A stretch of 64,000 bases of DNA from Bacillus salipaludis (GCF_004358205.1 NZ_SMYO01000003.1:124001-188000); one strand, 5' to 3'; positions 28,615 to 37,986 are shown, counted from the stretch's first letter. The notes: generated from the letters alone by a model not told the origin. Numbers and translations are program-made.

Positions 28615-28698
28615 ATGAAAAAAGAGATTAGCTGGATTTTATTTATATTTTTACTAGGGAAAGTATGGTTCTTAAAGAATCCAGGTATCGGTTGGTAA
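28615..28698 (+). CDS. 27-residue membrane-type peptide in the nasA leader
   Basis: ATG 28615 to TAA 28698 encodes a peptide beginning MKKEISWILFIFLLGKVW and ending in GIGW. A clear ribosome site, CGGAGG, lies 8 bases upstream. Positive start, a hydrophobic stretch and aromatic ends suggest a small single-pass membrane protein. It lies downstream of a TnrA box and 28 bases before the transporter gene, so it should be co-transcribed with it. I recognise no family; it could be a transporter-associated microprotein or a leader peptide that tunes translation of the next gene. Confidence 0.62.
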   Translation: MKKEISWILFIFLLGKVWFLKNPGIGW

Positions 28699-28726
28699 GG
28701 ATATTTCTCAAAGGGAGTGTTAGAAG

Positions 28727-29932
28727 ATGAAAATATCAGATTTAAGAAAAAGCGGTCATACACCGTCATTAGTTGCTTCATTTTTATACTTTGATGTAAG
28801 TTTCATGATTTGGGTGATGCTGGGGGCACTTGGAGTTTATATTACAAGGGATTTTGGCCTTTCCCCTTCTCAAAAAGGGTTGATTGTCGCAATTCCGATT
28901 CTAAGCGGTTCGTTTTTCCGGATTGTACTTGGGATCTTAACCGATCGCATCGGTCCTCGTAAAACCGCCATCAGCGGGATGCTTATTACAATGGTTCCAC
29001 TTTTATGGGCCTGGTTGTTTGGGAAATCCTTAATCGAGCTATATTTTATCGGAATTCTGCTCGGTATAGCAGGTGCAAGTTTTGCAGCAGCCATTCCAAT
29101 GGCAAGTCGCTGGTATCCACCGCACTTACAAGGTCTGGCAATGGGGATTGCCGGTGCAGGAAACAGCGGAACGCTATTCGCCACTTTATTTGGACCGCGG
29201 ATTGCAGACCAAATTGGCTGGCATAATGTTATAGGGTTGGCTATTATTCCACTTTTATTGGTTTTTATTATTTATAGCTTGATAGCCAAGGATGCTCCAT
29301 CGCAGCCACAGGCAAAACCTATCGCCCAATACTTCAATGTTTTTAAAAAGAAAGATACTTGGTTTTTCTGCATGCTTTATAGCGTCACATTCGGCGGATT
29401 TGTCGGCCTATCCAGTTTTTTGAGCATCTTTTTTGTGGACCAATATGATTTATCAAAAGTAAAGGCCGGGGATTTTGTTACCCTTTGTGTAGCTGCAGGG
29501 AGCTTCTTCCGCCCTGTTGGAGGATGGATTGCTGATAAAATTGGCGGGGGCCGCCTTCTAATCTTTTTGTTCATTGGGGTGACGCTCATGATGTTTGGTG
29601 TAAGCCTGCTTCCCGGATTAACCCTGGTGACCATTTTGTTATTGATAGGCATGCTTTGTCTTGGGATGGGAAATGGGGCGGTTTTTCAATTGGTTCCGCA
29701 GCGATTCCAAAAAGAAATTGGGATGATCACCGGCATTGTTGGAGCTGCAGGCGGGGTTGGCGGATTTTTTGTTCCGAATATTTTGGGAACACTTAAACAA
29801 TTTACAGGATCGTATGCAGCTGGTTTTTTGGTTTATGCGGGGGTCAGCTTTGCAGCATTGTTAGTGTTAACAATTGTCCAAGTCTCATGGCGAAAAGCAC
29901 TGGTATCGAAAGAAGCTTCCGTTAAAATTTAG
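28727..29932 (+). CDS. nasA: Nitrate/nitrite MFS transporter (NarK/NasA type)
   Basis: Membrane importer of the nitrate/nitrite porter family, 401 residues and 12 predicted helices. Family marks are [13 protein letters not shown] in the 2-3 loop, the nitrate-signature region [22 protein letters not shown], and a second one, [24 protein letters not shown] is 9 bases before the ATG. It is transcribed away from nasB-nasC from a shared control region with two TnrA boxes, as nasA is in B. subtilis. Nitrate uptake for assimilation is the expected role. Confidence 0.92.
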   Translation: MKISDLRKSGHTPSLVASFLYFDVSFMIWVMLGALGVYITRDFGLSPSQKGLIVAIPILSGSFFRIVLGILTDRIGPRKTAISGMLITMVPLLWAWLFGKSLIELYFIGILLGIAGASFAAAIPMASRWYPPHLQGLAMGIAGAGNSGTLFATLFGPRIADQIGWHNVIGLAIIPLLLVFIIYSLIAKDAPSQPQAKPIAQYFNVFKKKDTWFFCMLYSVTFGGFVGLSSFLSIFFVDQYDLSKVKAGDFVTLCVAAGSFFRPVGGWIADKIGGGRLLIFLFIGVTLMMFGVSLLPGLTLVTILLLIGMLCLGMGNGAVFQLVPQRFQKEIGMITGIVGAAGGVGGFFVPNILGTLKQFTGSYAAGFLVYAGVSFAALLVLTIVQVSWRKALVSKEASVKI

Positions 29933-29943
29933 ATCCTAAAAAT

Positions 29944-29981
29944 AAAAGAAGACATGTGCCAGCGAGCATATGTCTTCTTTT
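29944..29981. terminator. Bidirectional terminator between nasA and the DHA2 exporter
   Basis: A 16-bp stem, AAAAGAAGACATGTGC and GCATATGTCTTCTTTT with a single wobble pair, has a 6-base loop. Its A and T ends serve both converging genes. Confidence 0.85.
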
Positions 29982-29989
29982 AGTTAATT

Positions 29990-31426
29990 TCATTCCTGCA
30001 TTTTAACGCTTACCTTGCTTTTCCCTTTCAATTCCCCTTCTGACTGTTGGTCCTTTTTTATAAAAAAGGAAAGAATGAGTCCAAGCAGTGTAAGTATGGA
30101 AACCACCATAAAGGCCACGTTTGCACCGTACATATCTGGATGAGAAATCTCCGGGCGCTGTTTTGCTGTTTCTGCTGTTGTGGTCATAACTGTAACAAGA
30201 ATCGCAGTCCCTACTGAGGCAGCAATCATTTTCATCGTATTATCCATGGCAGCTCCATGAGGAATTAATCGTTTTGGTAGCTGGTTTAACGCAGACGTGG
30301 CGACCGGCATCATCACCATCGAAAGTCCAAGCATTCTGATTCCGTATAAGACGGTAATATAGGTCATCGTCGTCGAGGAACCTAAACGTGTAAAGGCAAA
30401 GGAAGCCGCAGTCATAATCGTTAACCCAATCATCACTAACCAACGTGCACCAATTTTATCAAACACTCTACCTACAATCGGTGCCATAAATCCACTGACC
30501 AGTGCCCCTGGTAAGAGGGCGAGGCCAGCTTCGAATGCAGAAAATCCGCGCATGTTCTGCATAAACAGAGGAATAATCGTCTCAGCCCCAATTAAACCCA
30601 TAAAGCCAATCATCCCAATGATAATGGCGAACGGGAAAATGGAATACTTAAACACTCCAAATTCAAGCATTGGATGCTTTAAACGTAACTGCCTGGAAAT
30701 AAATAATACTAATGAAATCACACCAATTACTAGAGAAAGGATGGTGGTCGAATTGGTCCATCCGTAATTTCCAGCAGCAGTAAATCCGTAAAGCAGTCCC
30801 CCAAAACCAAACGAAGAAAAGATAATGGAAATCATGTCAACCCTTGGTTTGGAGATCTCTGTTACATTTTTCAAGGCAATAAAGGCAATGAGGATATCGA
30901 GAAGTGCAATTGGTAAAATGATGAAAAACAGAACTCTCCAAGAAAAGTGTGATGTTACCCATCCAGACAAAGCGGGACCAATGGCGGGGGCAAAGGAAAT
31001 CACGAGTCCGACCAAGCCCATTGCTGAACCGCGGCGATTGACCGGAAATATCATTAAAAATACTGTTTGCATCAGGGGAAGCATAACTCCTGCTCCAATC
31101 GATTGGATGACTCGCCCGAGTAATAGCATCTCAAAATTTGGCGCAATCCCCCCTGCTAAGGTACCCACCGCAAAAATACTCATGGCCGAAATAAAAAGCT
31201 GTCTTGTTGTAAAACGCTCCAATAAAAACGCGCTTACAGGAATCATAATTCCATTGACAAGCATAAATACTGTTGTCAGCCATTGTGCACTATTGGCCGT
31301 AACATTCATTTCATCCATTACCGGAGGAATTGCTGTAATCATCAACGTTTGATTTAAGATCGCAATAAACGTTCCCGCTAGTAAAAGTGCCACAATCGTG
31401 GAGTGTTTATTACCTGATATCACCAT
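29990..31426 (-). CDS. DHA2-family (EmrB/QacA/LmrB-like) drug exporter
   Basis: Drug:proton antiporter of 478 residues with 14 predicted membrane segments. Motifs are NQTLMITAIPPVMDEMNVTANSAQW-type helix 1 sequence, the loop LERFTTRQLF, GRVIQSIGAGVMLPL (motif C region precursor) and GLVISFAPAIGPALSGWV, the antiporter motif. The gene has GGGGGATGG before its ATG and no neighbours in the same transcript. A regulator of the usual TetR or MarR type is not adjacent. The substrate is unknown. Confidence 0.88.
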   Translation of the reverse strand: MVISGNKHSTIVALLLAGTFIAILNQTLMITAIPPVMDEMNVTANSAQWLTTVFMLVNGIMIPVSAFLLERFTTRQLFISAMSIFAVGTLAGGIAPNFEMLLLGRVIQSIGAGVMLPLMQTVFLMIFPVNRRGSAMGLVGLVISFAPAIGPALSGWVTSHFSWRVLFFIILPIALLDILIAFIALKNVTEISKPRVDMISIIFSSFGFGGLLYGFTAAGNYGWTNSTTILSLVIGVISLVLFISRQLRLKHPMLEFGVFKYSIFPFAIIIGMIGFMGLIGAETIIPLFMQNMRGFSAFEAGLALLPGALVSGFMAPIVGRVFDKIGARWLVMIGLTIMTAASFAFTRLGSSTTMTYITVLYGIRMLGLSMVMMPVATSALNQLPKRLIPHGAAMDNTMKMIAASVGTAILVTVMTTTAETAKQRPEISHPDMYGANVAFMVVSILTLLGLILSFFIKKDQQSEGELKGKSKVSVKMQE

Positions 31427-31769
31427 TCAACCATCCCCCATAGTTAATATTTAAAAATTGCCATCCTAAAAAGAATACTTTTACAGATTAACCGATTTTC
31501 TCTATTTTTTCTATTTAGTTGCTTCGGTTTCCGAAAAATTTTACAGGAATATTATATTTCGTCTTATGTACATTTACCGCTGGCAAGCCCCAACACATCG
31601 ATGGTTTTATTTTTTTAAGTTTAAATGGCTATTTATCCAAAAACAAATCATATTTCCAACAATTTTCCACATAAGAAAGTAAGCGTTGGATTCGTTAAAT
31701 TTTACTTTTAACAAAACATGTTTATACTGTTCTTTAGATTACAAGTTTTTACTGTGAGGAGAGTATTAA
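31427..31769. other. Divergent control region without genes
   Basis: This stretch between the exporter and the HAD phosphatase holds no convincing small gene or strong hairpin. Apart from the promoter at 31701-31728 I see nothing specific. Confidence 0.5.
31701..31728 (+). promoter_or_regulatory. Likely sigma-A promoter of the Cof-type phosphatase
   Basis: TTTACT at 31701 and TATACT at 31723 are separated by 16 bases. The start codon lies about 40 bases downstream after a GAGGAGAG ribosome site. Confidence 0.55.
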
Positions 31770-32549
31770 ATGAATTACAAGGTTGTCATCTTAGATATTG
31801 ATGGGACGATTCTTCCCCATGGAAAAACAATTAGTCCAGCCACGTTTGGTGCCATTCAGCAATTAAGAGACAAAAATATAAAAGTGGTAATAGCTACGGG
31901 TAGAGCTCCTTATTTTTCAAATTCCATTATTCACGATACGGGCGTGGATTCAATGGTCTTTTTTAACGGGGCCTATGCCTATCATGAAGGAAAAGAAATA
32001 TATAAGAATGCCATTGAGAAAGAGGTTTTAGAAAAGGTTCTAACCATGTCCCATGGTTATCTGCATCCGCTTACCTTTTTAGCTGGAACTCGTTTTACTG
32101 TTTCAGACCTAAATCACCCGTTCGTGACGGAAGCGTACATGCATGACTCATGGCAGCTTGAACTGGCACCTCCTCATTTTTGGAAGGACCAAGATATTTA
32201 TCAATTATTTCTTCATTGTGAGCTAGAGGATGAGGTATCCTACCAACAGGAGATTCCGGAATTAGATTTCAGAAGATGGACTTCGGGTGCTAGAACCTGT
32301 GATGTGAATTTGACCAAATCCAACAAAGCGGTCGGCGTATCAAAATTATTAGAAAAGATGGGAATTGCTCCAGATGAAGCGATTGCGTTCGGCGATGGCT
32401 TAAATGATATTGAAATGCTATCGCTGGTAGGAATGGGAGTGGCGATGGGGTCAGCACGCGATGAAGTAAAACAGGCTGCGAAAATGGTCACATTTTCTGT
32501 CGAAGAAGACGGAGTCCGGTTTGGATTAGAGCGGCTCGGGTTAATTTAG
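31770..32549 (+). CDS. Cof-type HAD phosphatase
   Basis: HAD-superfamily hydrolase of the Cof/YcsE group (259 residues), with a C2b cap. The nucleophile motif is VILDIDGTILPHG, the second motif VIATGRAP, the conserved Lys is in DVNLTKSNKAVGVS, and the metal motif is AIAFGDGLNDIEML followed by GVAMGSA. Such enzymes dephosphorylate sugar phosphates or flavin precursors; the substrate cannot be set here. It is a single gene followed by the repeat array at 32.6 kb. Confidence 0.9.
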   Translation: MNYKVVILDIDGTILPHGKTISPATFGAIQQLRDKNIKVVIATGRAPYFSNSIIHDTGVDSMVFFNGAYAYHEGKEIYKNAIEKEVLEKVLTMSHGYLHPLTFLAGTRFTVSDLNHPFVTEAYMHDSWQLELAPPHFWKDQDIYQLFLHCELEDEVSYQQEIPELDFRRWTSGARTCDVNLTKSNKAVGVSKLLEKMGIAPDEAIAFGDGLNDIEMLSLVGMGVAMGSARDEVKQAAKMVTFSVEEDGVRFGLERLGLI

Positions 32550-32568
32550 AACTCAGTCCTTCTAGGCG

Positions 32569-32830
32569 GTATGCTTTAGAAGGACAAAATGTGGGTTAAT
32601 TGTTTGATTTTGTCCCTCCAGCGTGCCCTGGAAGGGACAGTTTCCTTGATTATCTGATGTTTTTGTCCCTCCAACCTCTCTGGAAAGACAGTTTCCTTGG
32701 TTATCTGATGTTTTTGTAACTCCAGCAACTCTGGAAAGACAGTTTCCTTGATAAATAAATGTTTTTGTAACTCCAGCCATTCTGGAAAGGAAGTTTCCTA
32801 AATAATCTAGTGATTTTGTTCCCCACCAAA
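32569..32830 (+). repeat. Tandem array of 51-bp hairpin repeats, upstream of the NERD gene
   Basis: The core GTCCCTCCA or GTAACTCCA begins at 32612, 32665, 32716 and 32767, with a further partial at 32818, so the period is 53, 51, 51 and 51 bases. Each unit has a small inverted repeat (TCCA and TGGA arms) followed by GACAGTTTCCTTGAT and a T-rich end. A diverged first unit with GTCCTTCTA and TAGAAGGAC arms lies near 32569. The unit is the same as in the array after the NERD gene, in the same orientation. The stretch holds no credible protein gene. Confidence 0.88.
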
Positions 32831-32951
32831 TCATCTATATTAAAAATAATATTTTCAAAAATATTAACAAAATCTTCAATAAAATTATCCCCAATAACGA
32901 CAATCTATTTATAAAATATTATTGAGTTCAAAATAAGAAAGGGTGTGGCGT

Positions 32952-33872
32952 ATGATCATAAAACCGCGGCTAGAACCAAAGAATTTAAAAGTGCTTAGGT
33001 CATTAAACACAAGGATGAATTTATCAGAAGATGACAGACAGAATTATCTTAACCTAAAAAAAGGTTATGAGGGAGAAGTTATGTTTGATGAATTAACAAA
33101 TAAACTTCAATGTGAATGCTATATTTTAAATGATTTGCTATTTAAGGTTAATAATACACTCTTTCAAATTGACTCACTTATTATTACTCAAAAAAAGATT
33201 CACTTATTTGAGGTTAAAAATTATGAAGGGGACTATTTTTACGAAAAAGAAGCATATAATACTAGATCTAAATCTGAAATTAAGAATCCAGTTCTACAGT
33301 TGAAGCGTAGTGAATCTTTACTCAGGCAATTGCTCTATCATCTCAGCTATCATTACCCAATTGAAGCATTTGTTGTATTTATCAACCCTCAGTTTACTTT
33401 ATATCAGGCCCCTCTCAACGAACCTATTATTTTCCCAACACAAATTAAACGGTACTTAGCTAAATTCGACTTGGCCCCTTCATCACTAAACGAAAATCAC
33501 AGGAATCTAGCATCCAAATTACTCTCAGTACATGTTGAGGAATCCCCTTATAAAAATATTCCGTCGTATCAATATAATACGGTGCAAAAAGGACTGACAT
33601 GTGAAAAGTGTCTCTCGTTTTTGAATCCCACTAACGGTAATAAGTGTAAATGTCACCAGTGCGGTCATGAAGAAGAGGTTGAATCCGCCGTTTTGCGAAT
33701 GGTAGAAGAAATTAAGCTGCTATTTCCAGAAATAAAAATTACGACGAAACTGGTTTATGATTGGTGTAGGGTCATAGAGTCGAGAAAAAGAATTTGTAGG
33801 GTCTTAAAGAAGCATTTTAATATAATTGGGGCGAGGCATTATGCCTTTTATGTTGAAAAATTAAATATATAG
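32952..33872 (+). CDS. NERD-domain protein
   Basis: Nuclease-related (NERD) domain at about residues 38-150. The region GYEGEVMFDEL, then FQIDSLIITQKKIHLFEVKNY, gives the D-(x)n-E-x-K pattern of this endonuclease-like fold. A zinc-ribbon-like segment follows near 215-240 (CEKC and CHQCGHEE), and a helical tail of about 60 residues. I start at ATG 32952 because AAAGGG lies 8 bases upstream; GTG 32943 is also open. The biochemical role of Bacillus NERD proteins is not established; DNA or RNA processing is an inference. Tandem 51-bp repeats lie on both sides. Confidence 0.83.
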   Translation: MIIKPRLEPKNLKVLRSLNTRMNLSEDDRQNYLNLKKGYEGEVMFDELTNKLQCECYILNDLLFKVNNTLFQIDSLIITQKKIHLFEVKNYEGDYFYEKEAYNTRSKSEIKNPVLQLKRSESLLRQLLYHLSYHYPIEAFVVFINPQFTLYQAPLNEPIIFPTQIKRYLAKFDLAPSSLNENHRNLASKLLSVHVEESPYKNIPSYQYNTVQKGLTCEKCLSFLNPTNGNKCKCHQCGHEEEVESAVLRMVEEIKLLFPEIKITTKLVYDWCRVIESRKRICRVLKKHFNIIGARHYAFYVEKLNI

Positions 33873-34312
33873 CTTACTTATAATTTACCTTTTTAGTAAC
33901 CTGGTGATTCTCTTCCATGAGGGCTTTGTTCTTTTCAGCCAACCCGGAAGAAAGCTTTCTCCCTTAAGTAAGTTTTCTGTTTTTATAGAACATTTAAAAG
34001 ACAGTTTCCTATTTTATAAAAAAAGCTGTGTCCTTCCAGAAATTTTGGAAGGACACGTTTCCTTGATAATCTAATGTTTTTATCCTTTCCCCCACTCCGG
34101 AAGGACAGTTTCCTTGATAAATCCGGTTTTTTGTCCCTCCACCCACTCCGGAAGGACAGTTTCCTTGATAAATCCGGTTTTTTGTCCCTCCAGCTACCCC
34201 AGAAGGACAAGTTTCCTTTTTTCAATCAAGCTTTGTCTTTCCATTCCCCTTAAAAGACCTTTCCCTTCTGAAAAGAAGGCCTAATCTTTTAACCAAAACT
34301 AGATTACTAGTT
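33873..34312 (+). repeat. Second array of 51-bp hairpin repeats, downstream of the NERD gene
   Basis: Units with a core near 34030, 34082, 34133 and 34184 give periods of 52, 51 and 51 bases. The best preserved pair shares ACTCCGGAAGGACAGTTTCC and the following TTGATAAATCCGG exactly. Weaker copies extend from about 33900 (AGACAGTTTCCTATTTT near 34000) to 34260. No credible gene lies here; open frames on the minus strand exist only because 51 is a multiple of three. Confidence 0.88.
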
Positions 34313-35734
34313 TTATTTAATTTCCGTATCATTGATGTGAGCATCTAAGAAAGGTTTGTAGTTTGGTTCATGCAGTTTTCCTTTTTTATTTAAGATCGTT
34401 CCGATAATGAAGTATAAAACGAGCATAGGTGCACCTATATAGAATGAAAATCTTGTATCCGAGCTATAAGCTGTATAAATGGCAATTGCCACTAAAACGA
34501 ATAAGCAGATGATTGTTGGAATCGGATACGTACCCATTTTGAACTTAAGCTTGTCCACAGATCCGCCTTGTTCAGTAAGCCATTTTCTAAATCGATAGTG
34601 AGAAAGGAAGCTACCGAACCAACCAAGAAGTGTATTAAAACCAGCGATGGAAATGAGCCAAATGAACACTTTATCTGGTGATACGAAGTTGGTAATTAGC
34701 GAAACCTGTCCAAGGAACAATGTGAGAAGAACGGCATTCATTGGGATCCCACGCTTATTAACTTTTGCCAATGCTTTTGGTGCTTTTCCCTCTTTTGATA
34801 ATGCAACTAATGTTCTGCTAAGTGCATACACGATAGAGTTTGCCGCGGAAGCCAATGATGTCAAAATTACGATATTCATGATCGTAGCCGCACCCGGTAT
34901 ACCAGCCAAACCAAACAGTCCCGCATAGCCATTACTTAAAACGCTTACATTTTCAAAAGGAACAACTAATCCTATAACAGTTACCGAACCAACGTAGAAA
35001 ATTAAAATCCTAAAGAAAATGGTGTTTATTGCTTTAGGCACATTTTTCTGAGGGTTTTTGGTTTCTCCTGCTGCTGTTACAACCGTTTCAACACCCAGAT
35101 ATGACCATATGACCCCAGTCATCATCAAGATAACCGCAGAAAATCCATTTGGGAACATAGAATGGCTGTTCAAATTGGATAATCCAATAAAGCCTTGTTT
35201 TCCAATCACACCAAAAATCATTAAAACACCAACAATGAGGAAAATGATAATTGCAATTACTTTGATGCCGGCAAACCAGTATTCAGCTTCACCGTATGTT
35301 TTTACATCGATTAAGTTTAATCCCAGAATCAATAAGGAAAGCATGATACAGAAAGCAACGGGAGGAATACTCGGGAAAAATTGGTTTAAAATCATCCCCC
35401 CTCCAACGATTTCAGCCCCGAGACCGAGAAAGCCGTTGATGCATAAATTCCAGCCAACCATGAAGCCTAATACCGGATGAACAAACAGACCGGAATAAGT
35501 CGTGTACGCACCAGGAATCGGCATGAATGTGGACATTTCGCCAAGTCCTTTCATTAAAACATAAACTAAAATTCCAATAACTAAATACGCAATAGGACCG
35601 CCAAGCGCGCCCGCTTTTGAAACAACATTCCCAGATGCTAGAAAAAGACCTGTACCGATGGTTCCACCGATGGAAATCATGGTAATATGTCGGGAGCTAA
35701 GCCCACGCTTTAATTCATGGCTTTTATTTTCCAT
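34313..35734 (-). CDS. Amino-acid permease (APC superfamily, AAT family)
   Basis: Proton-coupled amino-acid importer with 12 predicted helices, about 473 residues. It shows the family start LKRGLSSRHITMISIGGTIG, GTGLFLASG, and PGAYTTYSGLFVHPVLGFMVGWN. The ATG at 35734 has GGAAGGGG 9 bases upstream. A TTG at 35773, with AAAGGAG 10 bases before it, is in frame and would add 13 residues; both sites look usable. The substrate is not resolved; related proteins carry basic or branched amino acids or asparagine. No adjacent regulator is seen. Confidence 0.88.
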   Translation of the reverse strand: MENKSHELKRGLSSRHITMISIGGTIGTGLFLASGNVVSKAGALGGPIAYLVIGILVYVLMKGLGEMSTFMPIPGAYTTYSGLFVHPVLGFMVGWNLCINGFLGLGAEIVGGGMILNQFFPSIPPVAFCIMLSLLILGLNLIDVKTYGEAEYWFAGIKVIAIIIFLIVGVLMIFGVIGKQGFIGLSNLNSHSMFPNGFSAVILMMTGVIWSYLGVETVVTAAGETKNPQKNVPKAINTIFFRILIFYVGSVTVIGLVVPFENVSVLSNGYAGLFGLAGIPGAATIMNIVILTSLASAANSIVYALSRTLVALSKEGKAPKALAKVNKRGIPMNAVLLTLFLGQVSLITNFVSPDKVFIWLISIAGFNTLLGWFGSFLSHYRFRKWLTEQGGSVDKLKFKMGTYPIPTIICLFVLVAIAIYTAYSSDTRFSFYIGAPMLVLYFIIGTILNKKGKLHEPNYKPFLDAHINDTEIK

Positions 35735-35881
35735 ACTTGCAAGCCCCTTCCCTTTATTCAATTCTAGTTTCAATACCTTACATCTCCTTTCACTTATCTA
35801 TTCATTACAAAAGGCTTTCCAAATTTTCAGTCTTTTGTATATTTTATATTATATATTTTATTTTATCCAGTCAATAAAAAA

Positions 35882-35911
35882 ATGACTTTGTCTCAAATGA
35901 AACAAAGTCAT
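35882..35911 (-). terminator. Terminator downstream of the threonine aldolase gene
   Basis: ATGACTTTGT (35882-35891) and ACAAAGTCAT (35902-35911) form a perfect 10-bp stem. On the minus strand TTTTTTATT follows directly. Confidence 0.82.
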
Positions 35912-35917
35912 CTATTT

Positions 35918-36955
35918 TTATATTCTTTTATCTACTATCTTTTTAAAATCCTCAATAAATGCTGCTACCTGCTCCTCTTTTGTTGCCCAAGAGGTTACAA
36001 GTCGAATCGCTGAATAATCTTGGTTGACTTTTTCCCAGATATGAAAGCCATACTTCTTTTCAAGTTCAACGATCACGGAATTGGGCAAAATCGGAAAGAT
36101 TTGGTTTGTGGGAGAATCAGTCAAAAATGAAATATTTTCTCCGTGAATTTCAACCTTTAGCATTTCTGCCATCCTATTTGAATGTGTTGCCAATTCAAAA
36201 AACAAATTATCCTGAAATAGTTCCAAAAACTGTATGCCCAAAAGTCTTCCTTTTGCAAGGAGCGCCCCTTTTTGCTTCATATGATATCTGAAATCTTCCT
36301 TAAGGGAATCACGGCAAATCACTAATGCTTCACCTAAAAGTGCTCCATTCTTTGTTCCGCCAATATAAAATGCATCTACCAATGCAGGTAAGTCACTTAA
36401 CTCAAGGTCATTTTCCGTTGAACAAAGAGCGGATCCCAGTCTTGCACCATCCATAAATAAGATTAGATGGTGGCGTTCGCAGAATTCCCGCAATTGCACC
36501 AAGTCATTTTTCTTATAAATTGTCCCTATTTCAGTCGAATTAGATATGTACACGAGCTTTGGTTTCACCATATGTTCATCCGGATGGGAGTCCAATACGG
36601 CTTGCAAGTGGAATGGGGTTATTTTTCCATCACTCGATTCTACAGATAGAATTTTGTGTCCGGTCGCCTCAATTGCACCCGTTTCATGCCCTAATATATG
36701 ACCGGTACTAACCGCAATTGCAGCTTCATGCGGTCGCAGGAATGCTGATATTGCGATCATATTGGTCTGCGTTCCACCCGATAATAAGTGAACATCGATG
36801 TCCGACCGGCCGATTCTATTCTTTATCGATTCAATCGCTTTGCGGGTATAACGATCCTCCCCATACCCCTCTTCCTGTTCGAAGTTTGATTCTATTAAAG
36901 CATTCAAAATTCTTGGATGTGCACCCTCACTGTAATCATTTTTAAAGCTGTACAT
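35918..36955 (-). CDS. Low-specificity L-threonine aldolase
   Basis: PLP enzyme of fold type I cleaving threonine or allo-threonine to glycine and acetaldehyde, 345 residues. The N terminus FKNDYSEGAHPRILNALIES, the conserved HILGHETGAIEATGHKIL, the substrate/PLP region LFMDGARLGSAL, and the cofactor lysine in FYIGGTKNGALLGEA are typical of the beta-eliminating lyase group. The gene is monocistronic with its own terminator. A related aromatic beta-eliminating lyase is the alternative, but length and motifs favour the aldolase. Confidence 0.88.
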   Translation of the reverse strand: MYSFKNDYSEGAHPRILNALIESNFEQEEGYGEDRYTRKAIESIKNRIGRSDIDVHLLSGGTQTNMIAISAFLRPHEAAIAVSTGHILGHETGAIEATGHKILSVESSDGKITPFHLQAVLDSHPDEHMVKPKLVYISNSTEIGTIYKKNDLVQLREFCERHHLILFMDGARLGSALCSTENDLELSDLPALVDAFYIGGTKNGALLGEALVICRDSLKEDFRYHMKQKGALLAKGRLLGIQFLELFQDNLFFELATHSNRMAEMLKVEIHGENISFLTDSPTNQIFPILPNSVIVELEKKYGFHIWEKVNQDYSAIRLVTSWATKEEQVAAFIEDFKKIVDKRI

Positions 36956-37149
36956 ATGTTACCCCACCATTTCATTTTATTCCTATTGTAACATTATTTA
37001 TTTTATGCTGTAGTTCCCCTTTTTAAAAAAAAATGAGTGCTTGCTTAAGGTTAGTAAATTCTTATCTATCCAAAGAAATGGTCAAAATTGATTTTCCAAT
37101 GAATAGACTTATAGAAAGCATGACCAATTCGCTGAAAAGAGTGATCTTT

Positions 37150-37986
37150 ATGAAGGCCATTACCTTTAAAGCATTTGCCATCACCCATGAAATTGATCTA
37201 AACAAAATTGCCATTCATTGCGGTATTCCGAAAAAATTCACTTGGGAAGAGCCTTTAATCTTGAGGGGAAATATTTTAAAAACCATCCTTGGACAAGAAG
37301 TTGAGGAATCGCAAATGGTTCTGGTTTTTTCCTTTGGCAGCGTTGTTTTCATCAATCTAATCGACACCAATGATATGATGGTTTTTTTTCAATTTTTCCA
37401 TTTCTTTGAACCGGACATTGATCTTAATCAAACCTACAAATATACGGATGATTACAGCCTTCATGTTCGTGGCACCGAAACCCTTGAATTAACAGACGAA
37501 TATGTAGTGGTACCGAGGTATGAAAGCTTTTACCCCGAGTTAATTTCTACTGTGCTCGCCAAATCAGTTGCACTTGAAAAAACAGAGGAACAGCTTGGAA
37601 AAATCCACGATAAGCTAGAAACAATGATTGACCGGCTCGAAAAAGGAAAGCTGCGGATCGGCAATAAAGAGCTTGCTAGAACAACAGCGAAAATTGTCCG
37701 GCATGAGTACAATACCCTTGCATATATCATGATTTTGGATAAGCCCGATATTACCTGGACCAGCAGCACAGCGAATGAATTTTATGATAAGATGCTCGAG
37801 TTCTTCGAATTAAACGATCGGTATAAAATTCTAAAAAGCAAAACAGACATTTTATATAATATAATGGACGGCTTCTCTACCATCAGCCACTCTATTAGAG
37901 GACTATTTGTCGAATGGATCATCGTGATACTTATTGTGATTGAAATTGCTCTGACCATTTTACAAATTATCGGCTGGTTTCCGTAA
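37150..37986 (+). CDS. RMD1/DUF155-family membrane-anchored protein
   Basis: Member of the RMD1 (DUF155, Sif2) family, best known from yeast and mitochondria, of unknown biochemical function. The core is visible in LVFSFGSVVFINLID, FEPDIDLNQTYKYTDDYSLHV and LTDEYVVVPRYESFYPELIS. A long coiled-coil stretch follows, then one C-terminal membrane helix (FVEWIIVILIVIEIALTILQ) near the end. I start at ATG 37150, giving 278 residues; the frame stays open to 37033, but the added N-terminal part has no family character. The ribosome site is weak, so the start is uncertain. Confidence 0.8.
   Translation: MKAITFKAFAITHEIDLNKIAIHCGIPKKFTWEEPLILRGNILKTILGQEVEESQMVLVFSFGSVVFINLIDTNDMMVFFQFFHFFEPDIDLNQTYKYTDDYSLHVRGTETLELTDEYVVVPRYESFYPELISTVLAKSVALEKTEEQLGKIHDKLETMIDRLEKGKLRIGNKELARTTAKIVRHEYNTLAYIMILDKPDITWTSSTANEFYDKMLEFFELNDRYKILKSKTDILYNIMDGFSTISHSIRGLFVEWIIVILIVIEIALTILQIIGWFP

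Noticed and set aside
28536..28781. 81-residue minus-strand frame over the nas control region
   Set aside because: It lies across the TnrA-controlled leader and the 27-codon ORF, with no ribosome site.
32562..32834. Minus-strand frame of 90 residues with 17-residue repeats
   Set aside because: It is created by the 51-bp repeat units; no ribosome site, and the peptide follows the DNA repeat exactly.
33983..34225. Minus-strand frame of 80 residues with DKKPDLSRKLSFRS repeats
   Set aside because: Same cause as above, reading through the second repeat array.
32569..34260. CRISPR array
   Set aside because: The units are contiguous 51-bp repeats without unique spacers, and no cas genes are present.
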